Translations under genes and position numbers: made by a program
NCBI GenBank assembly: GCA_965217095.1
Contig: OZ244235.1
Span: 5,890,001 to 5,954,000 of the forward strand
DNA length: 64,000 bases
Direction: 5' to 3'
Origin: CAYNZV01 sp965217095
GTDB lineage: Bacteria > Latescibacterota > UBA2968 > UBA8231
The notes under the pieces: generated by a model
Told to the model about the DNA's origin: nothing
Databases searched by the model: none
What the model saw: only the letters and a program-made list of their open reading frames with translations
Part shown: positions 1 through 10,176 of the stretch, one piece after another
Numbering within the stretch: position 1 is the stretch's first letter
Layout: each line of letters starts with the position of its first letter

Positions 1-2
1 TC

Positions 3-902
3 GGAATTCTCCACGATCATGAAAACGCGGAGCTGGTGGCAGTTTGCGATCCCTTGCCCGAAGCTCGCGACCAGGCAGGTGAACAGTTCGGGATCGAGGC
101 GCGCTACGCCACGGTGGAAGCGATGCTGGAAAAGGAAGCAGATCGTCTCGATGCGGTATGGGTCGCGACGCCGCCCGATCTAAACGCGCCAACCGCCCTG
201 CCCTGCCTGCAGAAGGGGGTCAATACCTTCCTCGAGAAACCTCCGGGCATGGGTACCGCCGAAACCACAGCGTTGCGCGACGCCGCAAGACAGACAGGCG
301 CAAAAGGCATGGTGGGTTGGAACCGCCGGATGAATTCGTTTGTGGTAAAGGCCAGGCAGATGGTTGAGGAGAGGGGACCGATTGTGCAGCTGGTTGGCGA
401 GTTCCACAAGAGTCTCACTGCTTTCGAGAAACGTGGCCTTTATACGGATGAGTTTCTCGACAACATGATGTGGGAGTCGATCAATCACAGCGTCGACGTA
501 ATACGAGCGCTTGCCAACTCGGAAGTCGCTGAGGTCCACAGTGTCGTCCGCAGGGCCCTGCACAAATACAAGGACGTGTTTGGGGCAATGGTTATTTTTG
601 AAAACAACTGCCTTGCACATCTGATTTTCAACTGGACGAGCGCTGGCAGGCTGGAACGCTACGAGCTCCACGGACGTGATGTATCGGCCTACCTGGAAGG
701 GATCGAAACGGGTTATGTACTGCGCGACGGCGAGCGCATCGAAATTGAGGCCGGGGGTGGTGGAACCGAAGAACAGGATGCCTATTTCCTCGAGGGCATA
801 GCGAACGATCAACCTGTTTCCGCGCCGGCTTGCAATCTCGATGAGGCGGTGAAGACGGTCGAGTTATGCGACGCTATCCTCGAAGGTCTGCGAGAAAATT
901 AG
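3..902 (+). CDS. Gfo/Idh/MocA family NAD(P)-dependent oxidoreductase, 5' end cut by the window edge
   Basis: Likely oxidises or reduces a sugar, polyol or inositol-like substrate with NAD(P). The reading frame is open from base 3, before the first possible GTG at 36, and the residues before it (GILHDHENAELVAVCDP) match the paralogue at 35980-36921. About 20 N-terminal residues, including the glycine-rich nucleotide loop, therefore lie outside the window. The family motif EKPPGM, carrying the conserved Lys of the EKP signature, is present. The two paralogues are clearly similar along their whole length (for example ERGPIVQLVGEFHKS and EVAEVHSVVRR). It is the first visible gene of a plus-strand run that continues with a PhyH dioxygenase, a dehydrogenase and a TIM-barrel isomerase, a typical setting for this family in sugar or osmolyte catabolism. 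The substrate cannot be told from sequence. Confidence 0.9.
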   Translation, partial: GILHDHENAELVAVCDPLPEARDQAGEQFGIEARYATVEAMLEKEADRLDAVWVATPPDLNAPTALPCLQKGVNTFLEKPPGMGTAETTALRDAARQTGAKGMVGWNRRMNSFVVKARQMVEERGPIVQLVGEFHKSLTAFEKRGLYTDEFLDNMMWESINHSVDVIRALANSEVAEVHSVVRRALHKYKDVFGAMVIFENNCLAHLIFNWTSAGRLERYELHGRDVSAYLEGIETGYVLRDGERIEIEAGGGGTEEQDAYFLEGIANDQPVSAPACNLDEAVKTVELCDAILEGLREN

Positions 903-1017
903 GGGAAGCAGAGCATCGGCGGCCGACGCCCGCGGGTTTACCTATTCCGATCTGTTGTTAGGTTGTCTCGCAGGTGAAGGTCCGGAAATATCTACGGAAA
1001 ACCTGGGAGCCAAACCG

Positions 1018-1758
1018 ATGAAGAGAACTGAGGCGCTGGAGGAATTCGACCAGCGGGAATTCGAACGCTTATCCGAGCAGGGTTACTTGAGACTGGGCGG
1101 TTTGCTATCCGCCGACGACCTTGATGTATTGCGCCAGCGAGCCGACGACATCATGCTCGGCAAAATCACCTATGAGGGAATGACCTTCGAGCGCGATAGC
1201 GAGACGGGCAGCTACGCGGATCGCGTGCCCAAATCGCGGCGCCACGAGGTGTCGACGCTGGCCTACCGAAGAATCGACCGCATGGACCTGGATCCACTCT
1301 ACTTGGCTATCATGCGGCGTGACATATTCCGCTCCATAACTCATCGATTGATAGGCGAGAAGGTGGCGAGCTATCGGACCATGTTGTTCAATAAACCTGC
1401 CGAGCGCGGCACCCATCTGCCCTGGCACCGGGACCCGGCGTACAACGGTTACCAAATGATCAATATCTGGATCGCCCTGGACGAGGCCACGATCGCCAAC
1501 GGATGTATGCAGTTGGCCGGGGGCAGTCACCAGTCGGAGGAAGATAGCTGGCCTGGGGATGAATGGGTGCCGGACGATATCATAGAGCTCGTGGCGGACC
1601 CAGGTGAGGGTATCCTGCTTCACAGCATGGTCGTGCATCGCTCCGGCCTCAACAAGACCACCGAACCTCGGCGTGCTTTTGCGTATGGGTATGTGGACGC
1701 CGCCGCCGCGGTCGACCGCACCGGCGTGCCGCTGCCGTTGATTTTCGGCGGCGACTAG
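1018..1758 (+). CDS. Phytanoyl-CoA dioxygenase (PhyH) family Fe(II)/2-oxoglutarate oxygenase
   Basis: Predicted non-haem iron, 2-oxoglutarate-dependent oxygenase of about 246 residues. The iron-binding HxD is visible as WHRDP (His137, Asp139), with a distal His in the LLHSMVVHRSG segment (about residue 207) and a following Arg-rich stretch (TTEPRRAFAYG) that would bind 2-oxoglutarate. I chose the ATG at 1018 because GGGAG stands 8 bases upstream; an in-frame start at 955 would add 21 residues unlike the family. It sits between the oxidoreductase and the zinc-type dehydrogenase. PhyH proteins are very abundant in Latescibacteria- and Poribacteria-like genomes and hydroxylate diverse small molecules, so the substrate is unknown. 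Two other PhyH genes lie in this window (14411-15361 and 63071-64000) but are not close relatives. Confidence 0.9.
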   Translation: MKRTEALEEFDQREFERLSEQGYLRLGGLLSADDLDVLRQRADDIMLGKITYEGMTFERDSETGSYADRVPKSRRHEVSTLAYRRIDRMDLDPLYLAIMRRDIFRSITHRLIGEKVASYRTMLFNKPAERGTHLPWHRDPAYNGYQMINIWIALDEATIANGCMQLAGGSHQSEEDSWPGDEWVPDDIIELVADPGEGILLHSMVVHRSGLNKTTEPRRAFAYGYVDAAAAVDRTGVPLPLIFGGD

Positions 1759-1828
1759 CGAATCGCGCTCTGCCGATCGCAGGTCATGCAACTCATCCAC
1801 CGTCGATATATTTCGCAATGGAGCCCCC

Positions 1829-2857
1829 ATGAAGAGAGTAACCGTCAACGCCGCCGGGAAGGTGGCCGTCCAGGAAGCCGATTCTCCTGAGTTGCGCCCC
1901 AATGGTATTCTGACCCGCTCCCTCTTCTCGCTCGTAAACACCGGAACGGAGGTCTACATCGTCGGCAATCGCCCCCAAGGTGCGGACGATGTGGAGATTC
2001 TTGGATGCAGCAACTGCGGCCGCGTTGTCGAGGTGGGTCCGGAGTGCGAGGGATCGGTAAAACCGGGTGACTTGGTGGCTTGCGGAGGTTTGCAAATGGC
2101 GACCCACGGAGAGATCTGTTCGGTGCCGCGCAACATGTTCGCCGTGGTTCCGGATGGCGTCGACCCGCAGGACGCTGCCTTCACCACCCTCGGCACGGAC
2201 TCCATGCATGGGGTGCGGCAAGGGCGCGTCGGTCTCGGCGATCGAGTGGTGGTGTTGGGCACCGGCCTCATCGGTCAGATGGCGGCCCAGATGGCGCGCT
2301 TAAGCGGCGGCCACGTGCTGGTGGTGGGAAACAGCAACGAGCGCAGACTCGAATTGGCGCTGAGGTTGGGCGCTGAAGAAGTGGCGCTGGCTGGCCGTGA
2401 GGATCCCGTAGAAGCGGTGTTGAGATTTAGCGACGGCAGGGGCGCCGATGTGGTGCTGATGTGCGCGGCACCTTCGGGCAAGGGGGTCATGGGTCAGTGC
2501 CTGGATATGGTGCGGAAGAATGGACGCGTCGTCGTGGTCGGTCTGGCCGAGCTCGAGTTTCCGTTTCTTCAGTGGCATCGCACCGAAGCGGAGCTGCTGA
2601 TATCACGAGCGTACGGACCCGGTCGGCACGACCCGGAATACGAAGAGAAGGGGATCGACTATCCGTACAACTTCGTGCGTTGGACCCTCAATAGGAACAT
2701 GCAGGAATTCCTGAAGCTTGTAGCCCAGAAGAAGCTGGATGTGCACTCGCTCATATCCCACACCTTTGCTGTGGAAGAGGCCGAGGCGGCATTCGACCAG
2801 GTAGTTAATCGGCACGACGAAATCACCTCTGTTCTCCTGGAGTATGGGACGAAATGA
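1829..2857 (+). CDS. Zinc-type medium-chain alcohol dehydrogenase/reductase family protein
   Basis: A 342-residue MDR-superfamily protein: an N-terminal GroES-like domain (about residues 1-130), then a Rossmann domain with the NAD(P) loop LGTGLIGQMAAQ. The segment SNCGRVVEVGPEC-KPGDLVACGG matches the core of the family. The usual catalytic Cys of the 'CGTD' motif near residue 40 is not obvious (the region reads NTGTEV), as in MDR relatives of the bi-domain oxidoreductase type. It may therefore act without classical zinc chemistry. Its stop overlaps the next start by four bases (ATGA), so the two are probably translationally coupled. Together with the neighbouring Gfo/Idh/MocA and isomerase genes it suggests a sugar- or polyol-degrading module. 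Confidence 0.88.
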   Translation: MKRVTVNAAGKVAVQEADSPELRPNGILTRSLFSLVNTGTEVYIVGNRPQGADDVEILGCSNCGRVVEVGPECEGSVKPGDLVACGGLQMATHGEICSVPRNMFAVVPDGVDPQDAAFTTLGTDSMHGVRQGRVGLGDRVVVLGTGLIGQMAAQMARLSGGHVLVVGNSNERRLELALRLGAEEVALAGREDPVEAVLRFSDGRGADVVLMCAAPSGKGVMGQCLDMVRKNGRVVVVGLAELEFPFLQWHRTEAELLISRAYGPGRHDPEYEEKGIDYPYNFVRWTLNRNMQEFLKLVAQKKLDVHSLISHTFAVEEAEAAFDQVVNRHDEITSVLLEYGTK

Positions 2858-3675
2858 TGAAACTTTCTCTTTCCGCACGCATCGCCGAAGAAGAGCACAT
2901 AAAGGACACCACTGCGATCAGTTTCGAGGAGCTGGCGAATGTGGCTCGCGACACCGGCTTCTCCGGATTGTGTATCCGCCCCTCCCAGGCTACCGTCGAT
3001 ACCCCGAAAGAGGTAATCCAGGAAATGCGGGCCGTGCTCGACCGGTACAACCTCGCCGCTTCGATGGTTACGCTGGATCCGATAATCGCGACGAACACGG
3101 CTGAGGCCGGACGGCCGCAGCGCGAGATCGGCCGCCATCTGGATTACGCCGAGATCCTCGGCGCTACCCTCATTCGCATTGCCATTAAAGATGACGAGGA
3201 TGTGAAGTGGACCCGAACCGCCTGTGACGAGGCGGCAGAACGGGGGATCATGTTGTTGCAGCAGACCCACACCGACAGCCCCGCCGAGACGATCGATGGG
3301 TGTGTCGACCTGGTCAAAAAGATCGACCACGAGAGTTTCGGTCTCACGGTGGAGCCCGGTAACCTGGTGCTTTGCGGCGATGAGTACGGTGAAGAGGAGA
3401 TGAAACGTCTGGCACCCCATGTCTGCAACGTCTATCTGCAGAACCTGCGTCCCGTAGCGACCGGCGTGAGAAGCGTGCCCACCTACAGCGGTGAGGCGTT
3501 TTACGAGAGGTTGGTCGTTGGTGAGGAGGGCGGCATCGATTCAGAGCTGTTCCTTTCTGCCTTGAAAGCAATCAACTACGACGGTTTCGTGACCACCCAC
3601 CAGCCATCCATGGCGGACAGATCGGCGCGGCAATTGGCCGAGTACATGGCGGAGCGCCTCTCGCCCCACCTGTAG
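2854..3675 (+). CDS. Sugar phosphate isomerase/epimerase (xylose isomerase-like TIM barrel)
   Basis: 273 residues in the AP endonuclease 2 / xylose isomerase-like TIM-barrel superfamily. Metal-binding acidic and His positions typical of the fold are seen in the LLQQTHTDSPAET segment, in LTVEPGNLVLCG and near the C-terminal TTHQPS. Members isomerise or epimerise sugars and inositol derivatives. It starts at ATGATG, overlapping the stop of the dehydrogenase by four bases. Clustering with Gfo/Idh/MocA and MDR dehydrogenases is a common pairing for inositol-like or unusual-sugar catabolism. The precise reaction is not deducible. Confidence 0.85.
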   Translation: MMKLSLSARIAEEEHIKDTTAISFEELANVARDTGFSGLCIRPSQATVDTPKEVIQEMRAVLDRYNLAASMVTLDPIIATNTAEAGRPQREIGRHLDYAEILGATLIRIAIKDDEDVKWTRTACDEAAERGIMLLQQTHTDSPAETIDGCVDLVKKIDHESFGLTVEPGNLVLCGDEYGEEEMKRLAPHVCNVYLQNLRPVATGVRSVPTYSGEAFYERLVVGEEGGIDSELFLSALKAINYDGFVTTHQPSMADRSARQLAEYMAERLSPHL

Positions 3676-3843
3676 GAGCACGCAAGCGGCGCGACAGCGG
3701 GTCGAAGGTTAGGCCATGTCGGCTAGCGTGTTTTGATCCGGAACCTCATTTGCTGCGCGAGTGTCGGGGCTGCCCAGGGTGTCGCTCGGGCGAAGCGCGA
3801 CTTTACTCATTCTGGCTACAGCGACCCGCGGAGAAACTGCCAG

Positions 3844-5464
3844 ATGCCACGAATGAAGGGCGCGCAGGCCCTTGCCCGTCAGCTGCGTTCCGAGGGTGTG
3901 AATACCGTATTCACTCTACCCGGCGTGCAGATCATGGAGGCATTCGATGCCCTGTACGAGCTGCGAAATGACATCCAGCTCGTGCAGACGCGGCATGAAC
4001 AGGCGACGACGTACATGGCGGATGGCTGCCAAAGCCACGGGCAAGGTCGGCGTCGCAATGGTTGTCCCCGGACCCGGCGCTCTCAATGCGGCGGCCGGGT
4101 TAGGAACGGCTTATGCCAGCTCGTCACCCGTGCTTCTCATATCCGGTCAGATCCCCAGCGATACCCTGGGCAAGCGCCAGGGACAGCTTCATGAAGTCGA
4201 AGACCAGCTGGATGTCTTCAAGCCCATTACCAAATGGAATCATCGCGTTTTAGATGTTGGGGAGATTCCCCAAGTTGTCCACGAGGCTTTCCGTCAGCTC
4301 AAAACCGGTCGCCCGAGACCTGTCGAGCTTGAGATTCCTCCCGATACGCTGGGCGCGGTGGGCGATGCCGACATCATCGAGCTAGAGAAATATCCCCGGG
4401 CAGTAAGCGATGCGGGCGATATTCAACGGGCGGCTCAGATCCTTGCCCGGTCGAAACGGCCTACGATAGTCACCGGAGGAGGAACGATCACATCGGGTGC
4501 GTCTTGCGAACTGCGGGAGCTGGCGGAGTTTCTCCAGGCGTCTGTCACTACGACCCAACAGGGCAAAGGGGGATTCTCAGAAGACCATGAGCTGGCTGTC
4601 GGAGCGAACTATGCCGCCGTCAATGCCGCCTCAGTCGTTTTTCCCGACTCCGATGCGATTCTCGCGGTTGGCACTCGTTTGATGTTCAAAGACTATCAAC
4701 CGGAAAGCCCGGCGCCACTGATTCAGATCGACGTGGACGAAGCAGAGATTGGCAAGCTCATGCCTGCTGAGGTCAGCATAGTGGCTGACGCTAAAGAAGC
4801 CTTGGTGCAATTGCTCGAGCAGCTCCGCGCCACGAGCTCTCCAAAGGAATCGCGCAAGCGGGAGATAGCCGAATACCGGGAAGCGTACCGCAATGACCTG
4901 CGCGAGATGGCCTCTGATCAAATGGATATGATTGGCGTTATCAGAGATGAGCTTGGCGACGATGACATTCTGCTCAGTGGCATGACCAATGTTGGCTACT
5001 GGAGCAACCTGGCCTACCCCGTCCGGGTCCCCAGGACGTTCATCACATCCTCCTACTTTGGAACGCTGGGCTACGAGTACCCAACCGCACTTGGAGCAAA
5101 GGTGGCGCAGCCTGACAAAAAGGTGGTGGCCCTCTGCGGCGACGGCGGGTTCATGTACAATCCTCAGGAGCTTTCGACGGCTTCAAGGTACGGGCTCAAT
5201 GTCGTCGCTGTCGTCTTCAACAACAAAGCGTTCGGCGCGTCCATGTGGGACCAGACCCACCGCTTCGGTCAACGCTTCATCGGGACAGACCTGCGCAACC
5301 CCGACTTCATGAAGTTGGCCGACGCCTTCGGGGTGAAAGGCATCAAAACAGGTCCCGGAAGACTGGGCACATCGCTGCGAGAAGCCCTGGACGCCGATGC
5401 ACCCATTCTCCTAGAAGTCGAAGTCCCCAACATGATGCCGCCGTTTCAGATTATTCGTAACTAG
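3844..5464 (+). CDS. Thiamine-diphosphate-dependent enzyme (acetolactate synthase-like), frameshifted
   Basis: Looks like a complete ~540-residue member of the acetolactate synthase / benzoylformate decarboxylase / oxalyl-CoA decarboxylase superfamily. The N-terminal Pyr domain has the expected catalytic Glu region (TRHEQATTYMADG), then a central domain and a C-terminal PP domain with the ThDP motif GDGGFMYN...NN near 5140-5225. The frame changes at about 4031: the upstream frame reads MADG and the downstream frame resumes with AKATGKVGVAMVVPGPGA. Where relatives have Gly-Tyr-Ala, only 'ggct gcc' is present, so two bases appear to be missing. The start at 3844 has GGAG 10 bases upstream. It is either a real frameshift or a sequence error. 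Product specificity is unknown; it closes the catabolic run that begins at the left edge. Confidence 0.85.
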
Positions 5465-5512
5465 CTGGAGATCCGTCGGAGCTGTCCTGCATCGTGGAAT
5501 TCGTGATGGACT

Positions 5513-5530
5513 TGTCCGCATTAGCGGACA
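5513..5530 (+). terminator. Candidate transcription terminator hairpin after the ThDP enzyme gene
   Basis: A perfect 7-bp inverted repeat, TGTCCGC-ATTA-GCGGACA, lies 48 bases after the stop of the plus-strand run. No T tract follows, so it is not a textbook intrinsic terminator. The position suggests an end-of-operon role. Confidence 0.35.
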
Positions 5531-5680
5531 TCCAGCCCGCAAGACTCCGACAAACCGCGGCAATCGAATTCACCTAACTCACTTGGTTTCAAAGCATTAG
5601 CCCGCTAGTAGAGAGCCAGTCGTTGACCTGGCACGGCTGTTGCATCTACCTTGCGAAGCCGGTTTCAGAAACCGCACCTG

Positions 5681-5785
5681 GACGGCCGCGACGAAAGCGG
5701 TTTATCGATGGCGAGCGGCGTCTCTTCTATCGGTTGCGGGCGGGGGATCAGGTTTGAAACGAGGAAGCTACTAATGCTACGGTGA
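5681..5785 (+). pseudogene. Decayed copy of the FlgD-like C-terminal sorting domain
   Basis: Read in one frame this stretch gives DGRDESGLSMASGV, then shifted residues, then FETRKLLMLR and TGA. The intact protein ending at 9961 finishes DGRDGAGRSLASGV ... VETRKLLLLQ. The middle matches in another frame (FYRLRAGDQV), so two compensating indels are present. It is a relic of the end of an FG-GAP-type surface protein. The rest of the intergenic stretch 5465-5680 shows no gene apart from the hairpin at 5513-5530. The relic is followed by the convergent coiled-coil gene, just as the intact copy is at 9961. Confidence 0.7.
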
Positions 5786-6124
5786 AGGAATCAGAATCTT
5801 CATAACCGCCATCGTAAGTCCGGTCAACGCGATCATGGTCGACATGAGCAAGGCAGTACGAGAGTCGATGCGCCGATTGGTCTCATCGATTCGCTGGTGC
5901 AACGAGCGATTCGTTTCGTCGATTCGACCGTGTACGCCCCGTACTTCCTGGCGTAGATCTTTGACTTCGCGGCTCACGTCCTGGCGAAGCTCCTGGATTT
6001 CAGTGTGCAGCCCTTGATTACCGCTACGAAGATCCTGGATGTCCTCGCGCAGATACGATATGCCCCAGCGAAAGTCCTCCGGCGGTTGCGAAGGCGGAGA
6101 TTTCGGATCGGGCGTTTCGGTCAT
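5777..6124 (-). CDS. Small coiled-coil protein with a C-terminal membrane anchor
   Basis: 115 residues. I chose the ATG at 6124 (MTETPDPKSPP) because AGGAG precedes it by about 8 bases; an upstream in-frame start would add 16 residues. The protein has a Pro-rich N-terminus, the segment PPEDFRWGISYLREDIQDLR, and a heptad-rich middle with repeated 'HGRIDETNR / HQRIDETNR' units. It ends in one hydrophobic helix (ALLMSTMIALTGLTMAVMKI). A family cannot be named; similar short 'coiled coil plus TM' proteins are common and often unannotated. A shortened copy lies at 9965-10126 in the same position relative to the FG-GAP protein, so the pair travelled together in a duplication. Confidence 0.75.
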   Translation of the reverse strand: MTETPDPKSPPSQPPEDFRWGISYLREDIQDLRSGNQGLHTEIQELRQDVSREVKDLRQEVRGVHGRIDETNRSLHQRIDETNRRIDSRTALLMSTMIALTGLTMAVMKILIPSP

Positions 6125-6356
6125 TGGTGAGCTCCTAACGAGAATATACGAACGCAGCCAAACGTCATCCAACGAAGGAGGAAAGCAGATAGCATGCCAG
6201 CGTATCTCACTCTGAAAAGGGCACTGGAATCAGCTCGACTGTGTCAGCTCGGGTCGAAGGTGCCCACCTTCCGCTTGACCAGGTGATGAGGTCGGCGCAA
6301 GCTACTCCTTCTGCGTTAACCGCGCCTCCGAGAACAATGAAAGGGAATTCGCGACC

Positions 6357-9300
6357 ATGCGAAAACGACAAACGTGCTTGAACCACACCCTGCGTAGACT
6401 GTGCTGCACCGCCACCCTGATCGGCTTGCTCCAAGCAACCCTCGTCGCGGCGCAACCCCTCTTCACCGACATCACCGATGCGGTCGGCCTGGACGCCTAC
6501 GACGGCGCACCTCCGTCCAACGTTGTCTTCGTCGACTACAACAACGACGGCTTCCAGGATGTTTTCTTTGCGGAATTTCAAACCAGGCAGATCGGCCTGT
6601 TCCAGAACACCGGAGACGGTCGCCTGATCGACATGACCTCCGCCATCCCGAGCGAGCTGCACAGTGTCCCGTGGTTCGGCATTCTAGCCGATTATGATAA
6701 CGACGGGGACGAAGACCTTTATCTGGCGGTTGGCCCTAGTCGCAATCTCCTCCTGCGCAACGACCGCGGTCTATTTAACCAAGTGACCTGGGACGCCGAA
6801 GCGGCACCGCTGTTTTCCGGTGAGGGGATCTGGCTCGATTACGACCGGGATGGGCATCTGGACCTCTACGTCGACAACATCTTCGGCAACCCGCTGCGAG
6901 GCAACCGACTGTTTCGCAACAACGGTGCGGGCCTCTTTGTCGATCGCACGGCAGCGTCAGGTTTGGACAGCCTCTTTCATCCCCAGGGGGGCGGCTCTCT
7001 GGGCGGCATGGCCGGCGGCGATTTCAACAACGACGGCTGGCCCGACCTCTATATCGGTGTTACCGCCTTCCCCACTCTAGGCGACGCGACCAACCTTCCG
7101 AATCGACTGTTTCTCAGCGACGGCCAGGGCGGCTTCGTCGATGCTACCACCAGTGAGATTGCCGACGAGGGCCTGGCGTTCGACCTTGCCGTCGGAGACA
7201 TCGACAACGACGGGGACCTCGACATCTTCCAGACCGCGACCGCAGACGATATTGAGGCAGGATCCCGCAACCTGATGTTTTTGAATCTGGGCGACGGGCA
7301 GTTCCTTGACGTCACCGAAGGCGTCGGCCTCGGTGTAAGTATCCTGGGTTCCAGCGCGATTGGTGCCGTTTTCGCTGATGTCGACAACGATGCCGATCTG
7401 GATCTCGTCATCGGTATTTCGCAAACGCGATCGGGACCCGAGAACTTCCTTCTGCTGAATGACGGCAGCGGCATCTTCACGGACGCGACGAACCAATCCG
7501 GAATAGACGAAATCGGAGGAGATCTGGCCTTTGGCGACTTCGACGAGGACGGTTTTGTCGATCTCTTCTATCCCTCCCTCACTCGTTTAGGTCGCGCCTC
7601 CTTCTACCGCAACAACGGCAATAACAATCACTGGCTGCGAGTCGAGCTGATCGGCATAGAGAGCAACCGCAACGGCATCGGCGCCCGCTTGTTCGCCCAC
7701 GCCGGCGACCTGAGGCAGATGCGGGAGATACTGGGCGGCCTGGGTCGCCAGCAGGACGAGAAGGTAGCGCACTTCGGCCTAGCCCGGCACACCCGGGTGG
7801 ACCGGCTGGAAATCCGCTGGCCTTCGGGACAGGTGGATGTGCTGGAGAATATCCCCGCCGATCGCAAGATTCGCGTCTTCGAAGGCCGGGGAGGATACCA
7901 GGTCGTAGAGCCGACGCGCTGGGAACACTCCCTTCCCGCTGTCGTGTTGGAGGGGGAAACCGTCACCTTCGCGGCCTCGGTGCGGCCGGCCCTGTTCGAG
8001 CCGGACGCCGAGGTGTTGAGTGCCACCCTCGATCTGAGCGCCCTCGGCGGTTCGGCGGAGCAGCCGCTCACGCGGTCGGCGGACGGATCCTACACGGTGG
8101 AGGCGTCGTTCACGGTCGGCCCTTCAATTTTGCGACGCAGAGAGGGTGATTGGACACGACAACAGGACGTGGCAACGATCTCGGTCCTGATCGAACAATC
8201 CACTTCCTTGGGACCTCACTGGGTGCGCCTGGACGCTGCGACCAAGGTGGCGCCGGCGCCCGTTCCGGACAGACCTTTACCGATGTTGCGGCCCTCGCCG
8301 GGGTCTACAGCCCGCGGGGCAGGGCGTCGTGGGGGGATTACGACGGCGACGGGGATCAGGATCTATTTCTTCCGAGCTCAAAATTTGTCACCCGTTTCTA
8401 CCGCAACAACGGGGCCGGCAGCTTCACCGACGTCGCCGATCTGGTGGGCGTGGACCCGCGATTGATAGCTCGCGGCGCAGCCTTCTCCGACTACGACAAC
8501 GACGGCGATCTGGATCTCTTCGTCGCCAGTTTACCTACCGCCCAGTTGTACCAGAACGACGGAGACGGAACCTTCGTTGAGGTAGCCGCAACCGCCGGGG
8601 TGGACGATGGGCGCCCTGCCGGCACCAGAATGTCGTGGTCCGACTACGATCTGGACGGGGATGTGGATCTATACGTTCCCAGGGATGATCTCAACAGCTT
8701 TTTCGAGAACCAGGCGGACGGCACCTTCATCGATGTCGCGGCCGCTCGTGGCATCGATGGTGGCGACGGACCTTCGTTCTGGGCTGATTACGACAACGAC
8801 GGCGATCCGGATCTTTTTCTAGGGAGCGATAGGGACACTCCCTCTCGCCTCTATCGAAACGAGCGCGAAGGGGAGGCTTTCACCGATGTTACCGAAGCGT
8901 CCGGGGTCGGGGCCTTTTTTGGTGATTTTGGCACGGTCTCCCCGTCATGGGGAGACTACGACAACGACGGCTTTCTCGACCTGGGCCTGACCCAGGCCGT
9001 CAGGGATGGGGCCAGGCCCAACAATTTCGGTGCTTGCCAAGATTGTCAGCCAAACTCCTGGCTCTTCCGCAACAACCGGGACGGCACGTTTCAGGATGTG
9101 ACGGCGACGGCGGGCATCGAACAGAAGGGCGATGGGCACGGCATCGACTGGGGCGATTACGATGGCGATGGCCTGCTGGATCTGTTGCTTACCAGTTCCG
9201 AGGACGGGAACCGCTTGTACCGAAACCAGGCCGACGGCACCTTCGCCGACGTGGCGGTTTCAACGGGCGTAGACCGGCCCCACATGGCGGGTGCGATTTG

Positions 9301-9961
9301 GGTCGATTTCGACACCGACGGCGATCTGGATATTCACCTGTACCAAACCATCGGCGCTCGGCTGTATCGCAACGACGGCAAGTCGCGGCGCTGGCTGCAG
9401 GTACAGGCAGCCGGCAGGCAGAGCAACCGCAGCGGCATCGGAGCGGTGGCGACAGCGGTAACCGGGAGTCACCGCCAGCGGCGCGATCTGGCTTCGCAAG
9501 GGGGCCAGACGATGCCGATGGAGTTCGGGCTCGGCGATGCCACGACCGTGGACTCGCTGATCGTCGCCTGGCCCTCGGGGCAGGTGGATGTCATCATCGA
9601 CCTGGCGGTCGACCAGATCATCCGAGTCATTGAAGGGCAGGGACATGTGACCGCGGTGGAAGAGGTTGCGACCGGCGGACCGCAGGCGTTCGCGCTGCAT
9701 CAGAACTATCCGAATCCGTTCAACTCAGGGACAGTGATTCGTTTTGCGGTGCCGACAAGCGGTGAGGCGGAGCTGGCGGTCTACAACCTGGCGGGACAGA
9801 AGGTTGTACACCTGGTGCAGGGGTTGCGGGAGGCGGGTCAGTACGTCTTGCGTTGGGATGGGCGCGACGGCGCCGGCCGATCACTGGCCAGCGGCGTCTA
9901 CTTCTATCGGTTACGGGCAGGGGATCAGGTGGAAACGAGGAAGCTGTTGCTGCTGCAGTAA
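6357..9961 (+). CDS. Secreted FG-GAP/VCBS repeat protein with two ASPIC/UnbV domains and a FlgD-like C-terminal sorting domain, frameshifted
   Basis: About 1,200 residues if read as one gene. It begins with a signal peptide (cleavage near LVAAQ), then many Ca2+-binding FG-GAP/VCBS blades with DxDxDG-type loops (DYNNDGFQD, DYDNDGDED). Next comes a first ASPIC/UnbV domain (NRNGIGARLF...IRWPSGQVD), a linker, a second set of FG-GAP blades and a second ASPIC/UnbV domain (NRSGIGAVA...AWPSGQVD). It ends with a FlgD/T9SS-like domain starting QNYPNPFNSGT and ending ETRKLLLLQ. At about 8270 the frame slips by one: upstream ends at APVPD and downstream continues QTFTDVAALAGV, as if one C was lost from GACCAG. 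The alternative is two overlapping genes (6357-8465 and 8150-9961), but the second would lack a signal peptide. Likely a large calcium-stabilised cell-surface or secreted protein. Confidence 0.85.
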
Positions 9962-9964
9962 GGA

Positions 9965-10126
9965 TCAGATCTTGATGGCGGCCACGATGATCCCCGCCAA
10001 TGCGATCATCGTCGTCATGAGCAACGTAGTGCGCGAGTTGATGCGTCCGTGAAGGGAGCGTACATCCTGGATATCCTCGCGCAGATAAGATATCCCCCAA
10101 CGGAAGTCCTCCGGCCGCGATGGTGG
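9965..10126 (-). pseudogene. Shortened copy of the coiled-coil membrane protein
   Basis: Reads PPSRPEDFRWGISYLREDIQ, then DVRSLHGRINSRTTLLMTTMI and a C-terminal helix ending AAIKI. It matches the gene at 5777-6124 but lacks its N-terminus and about 45 residues of the coiled-coil middle. The frame stays open upstream to 10216, but those residues do not resemble the intact copy and no ribosome site was found. It may be a relic or a very short membrane peptide. Confidence 0.6.
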
Positions 10127-10176
10127 ACTCGATGATCGTCGCCTGCACCGGCCTCTGGTGACGGGCGGGTTTGGAC

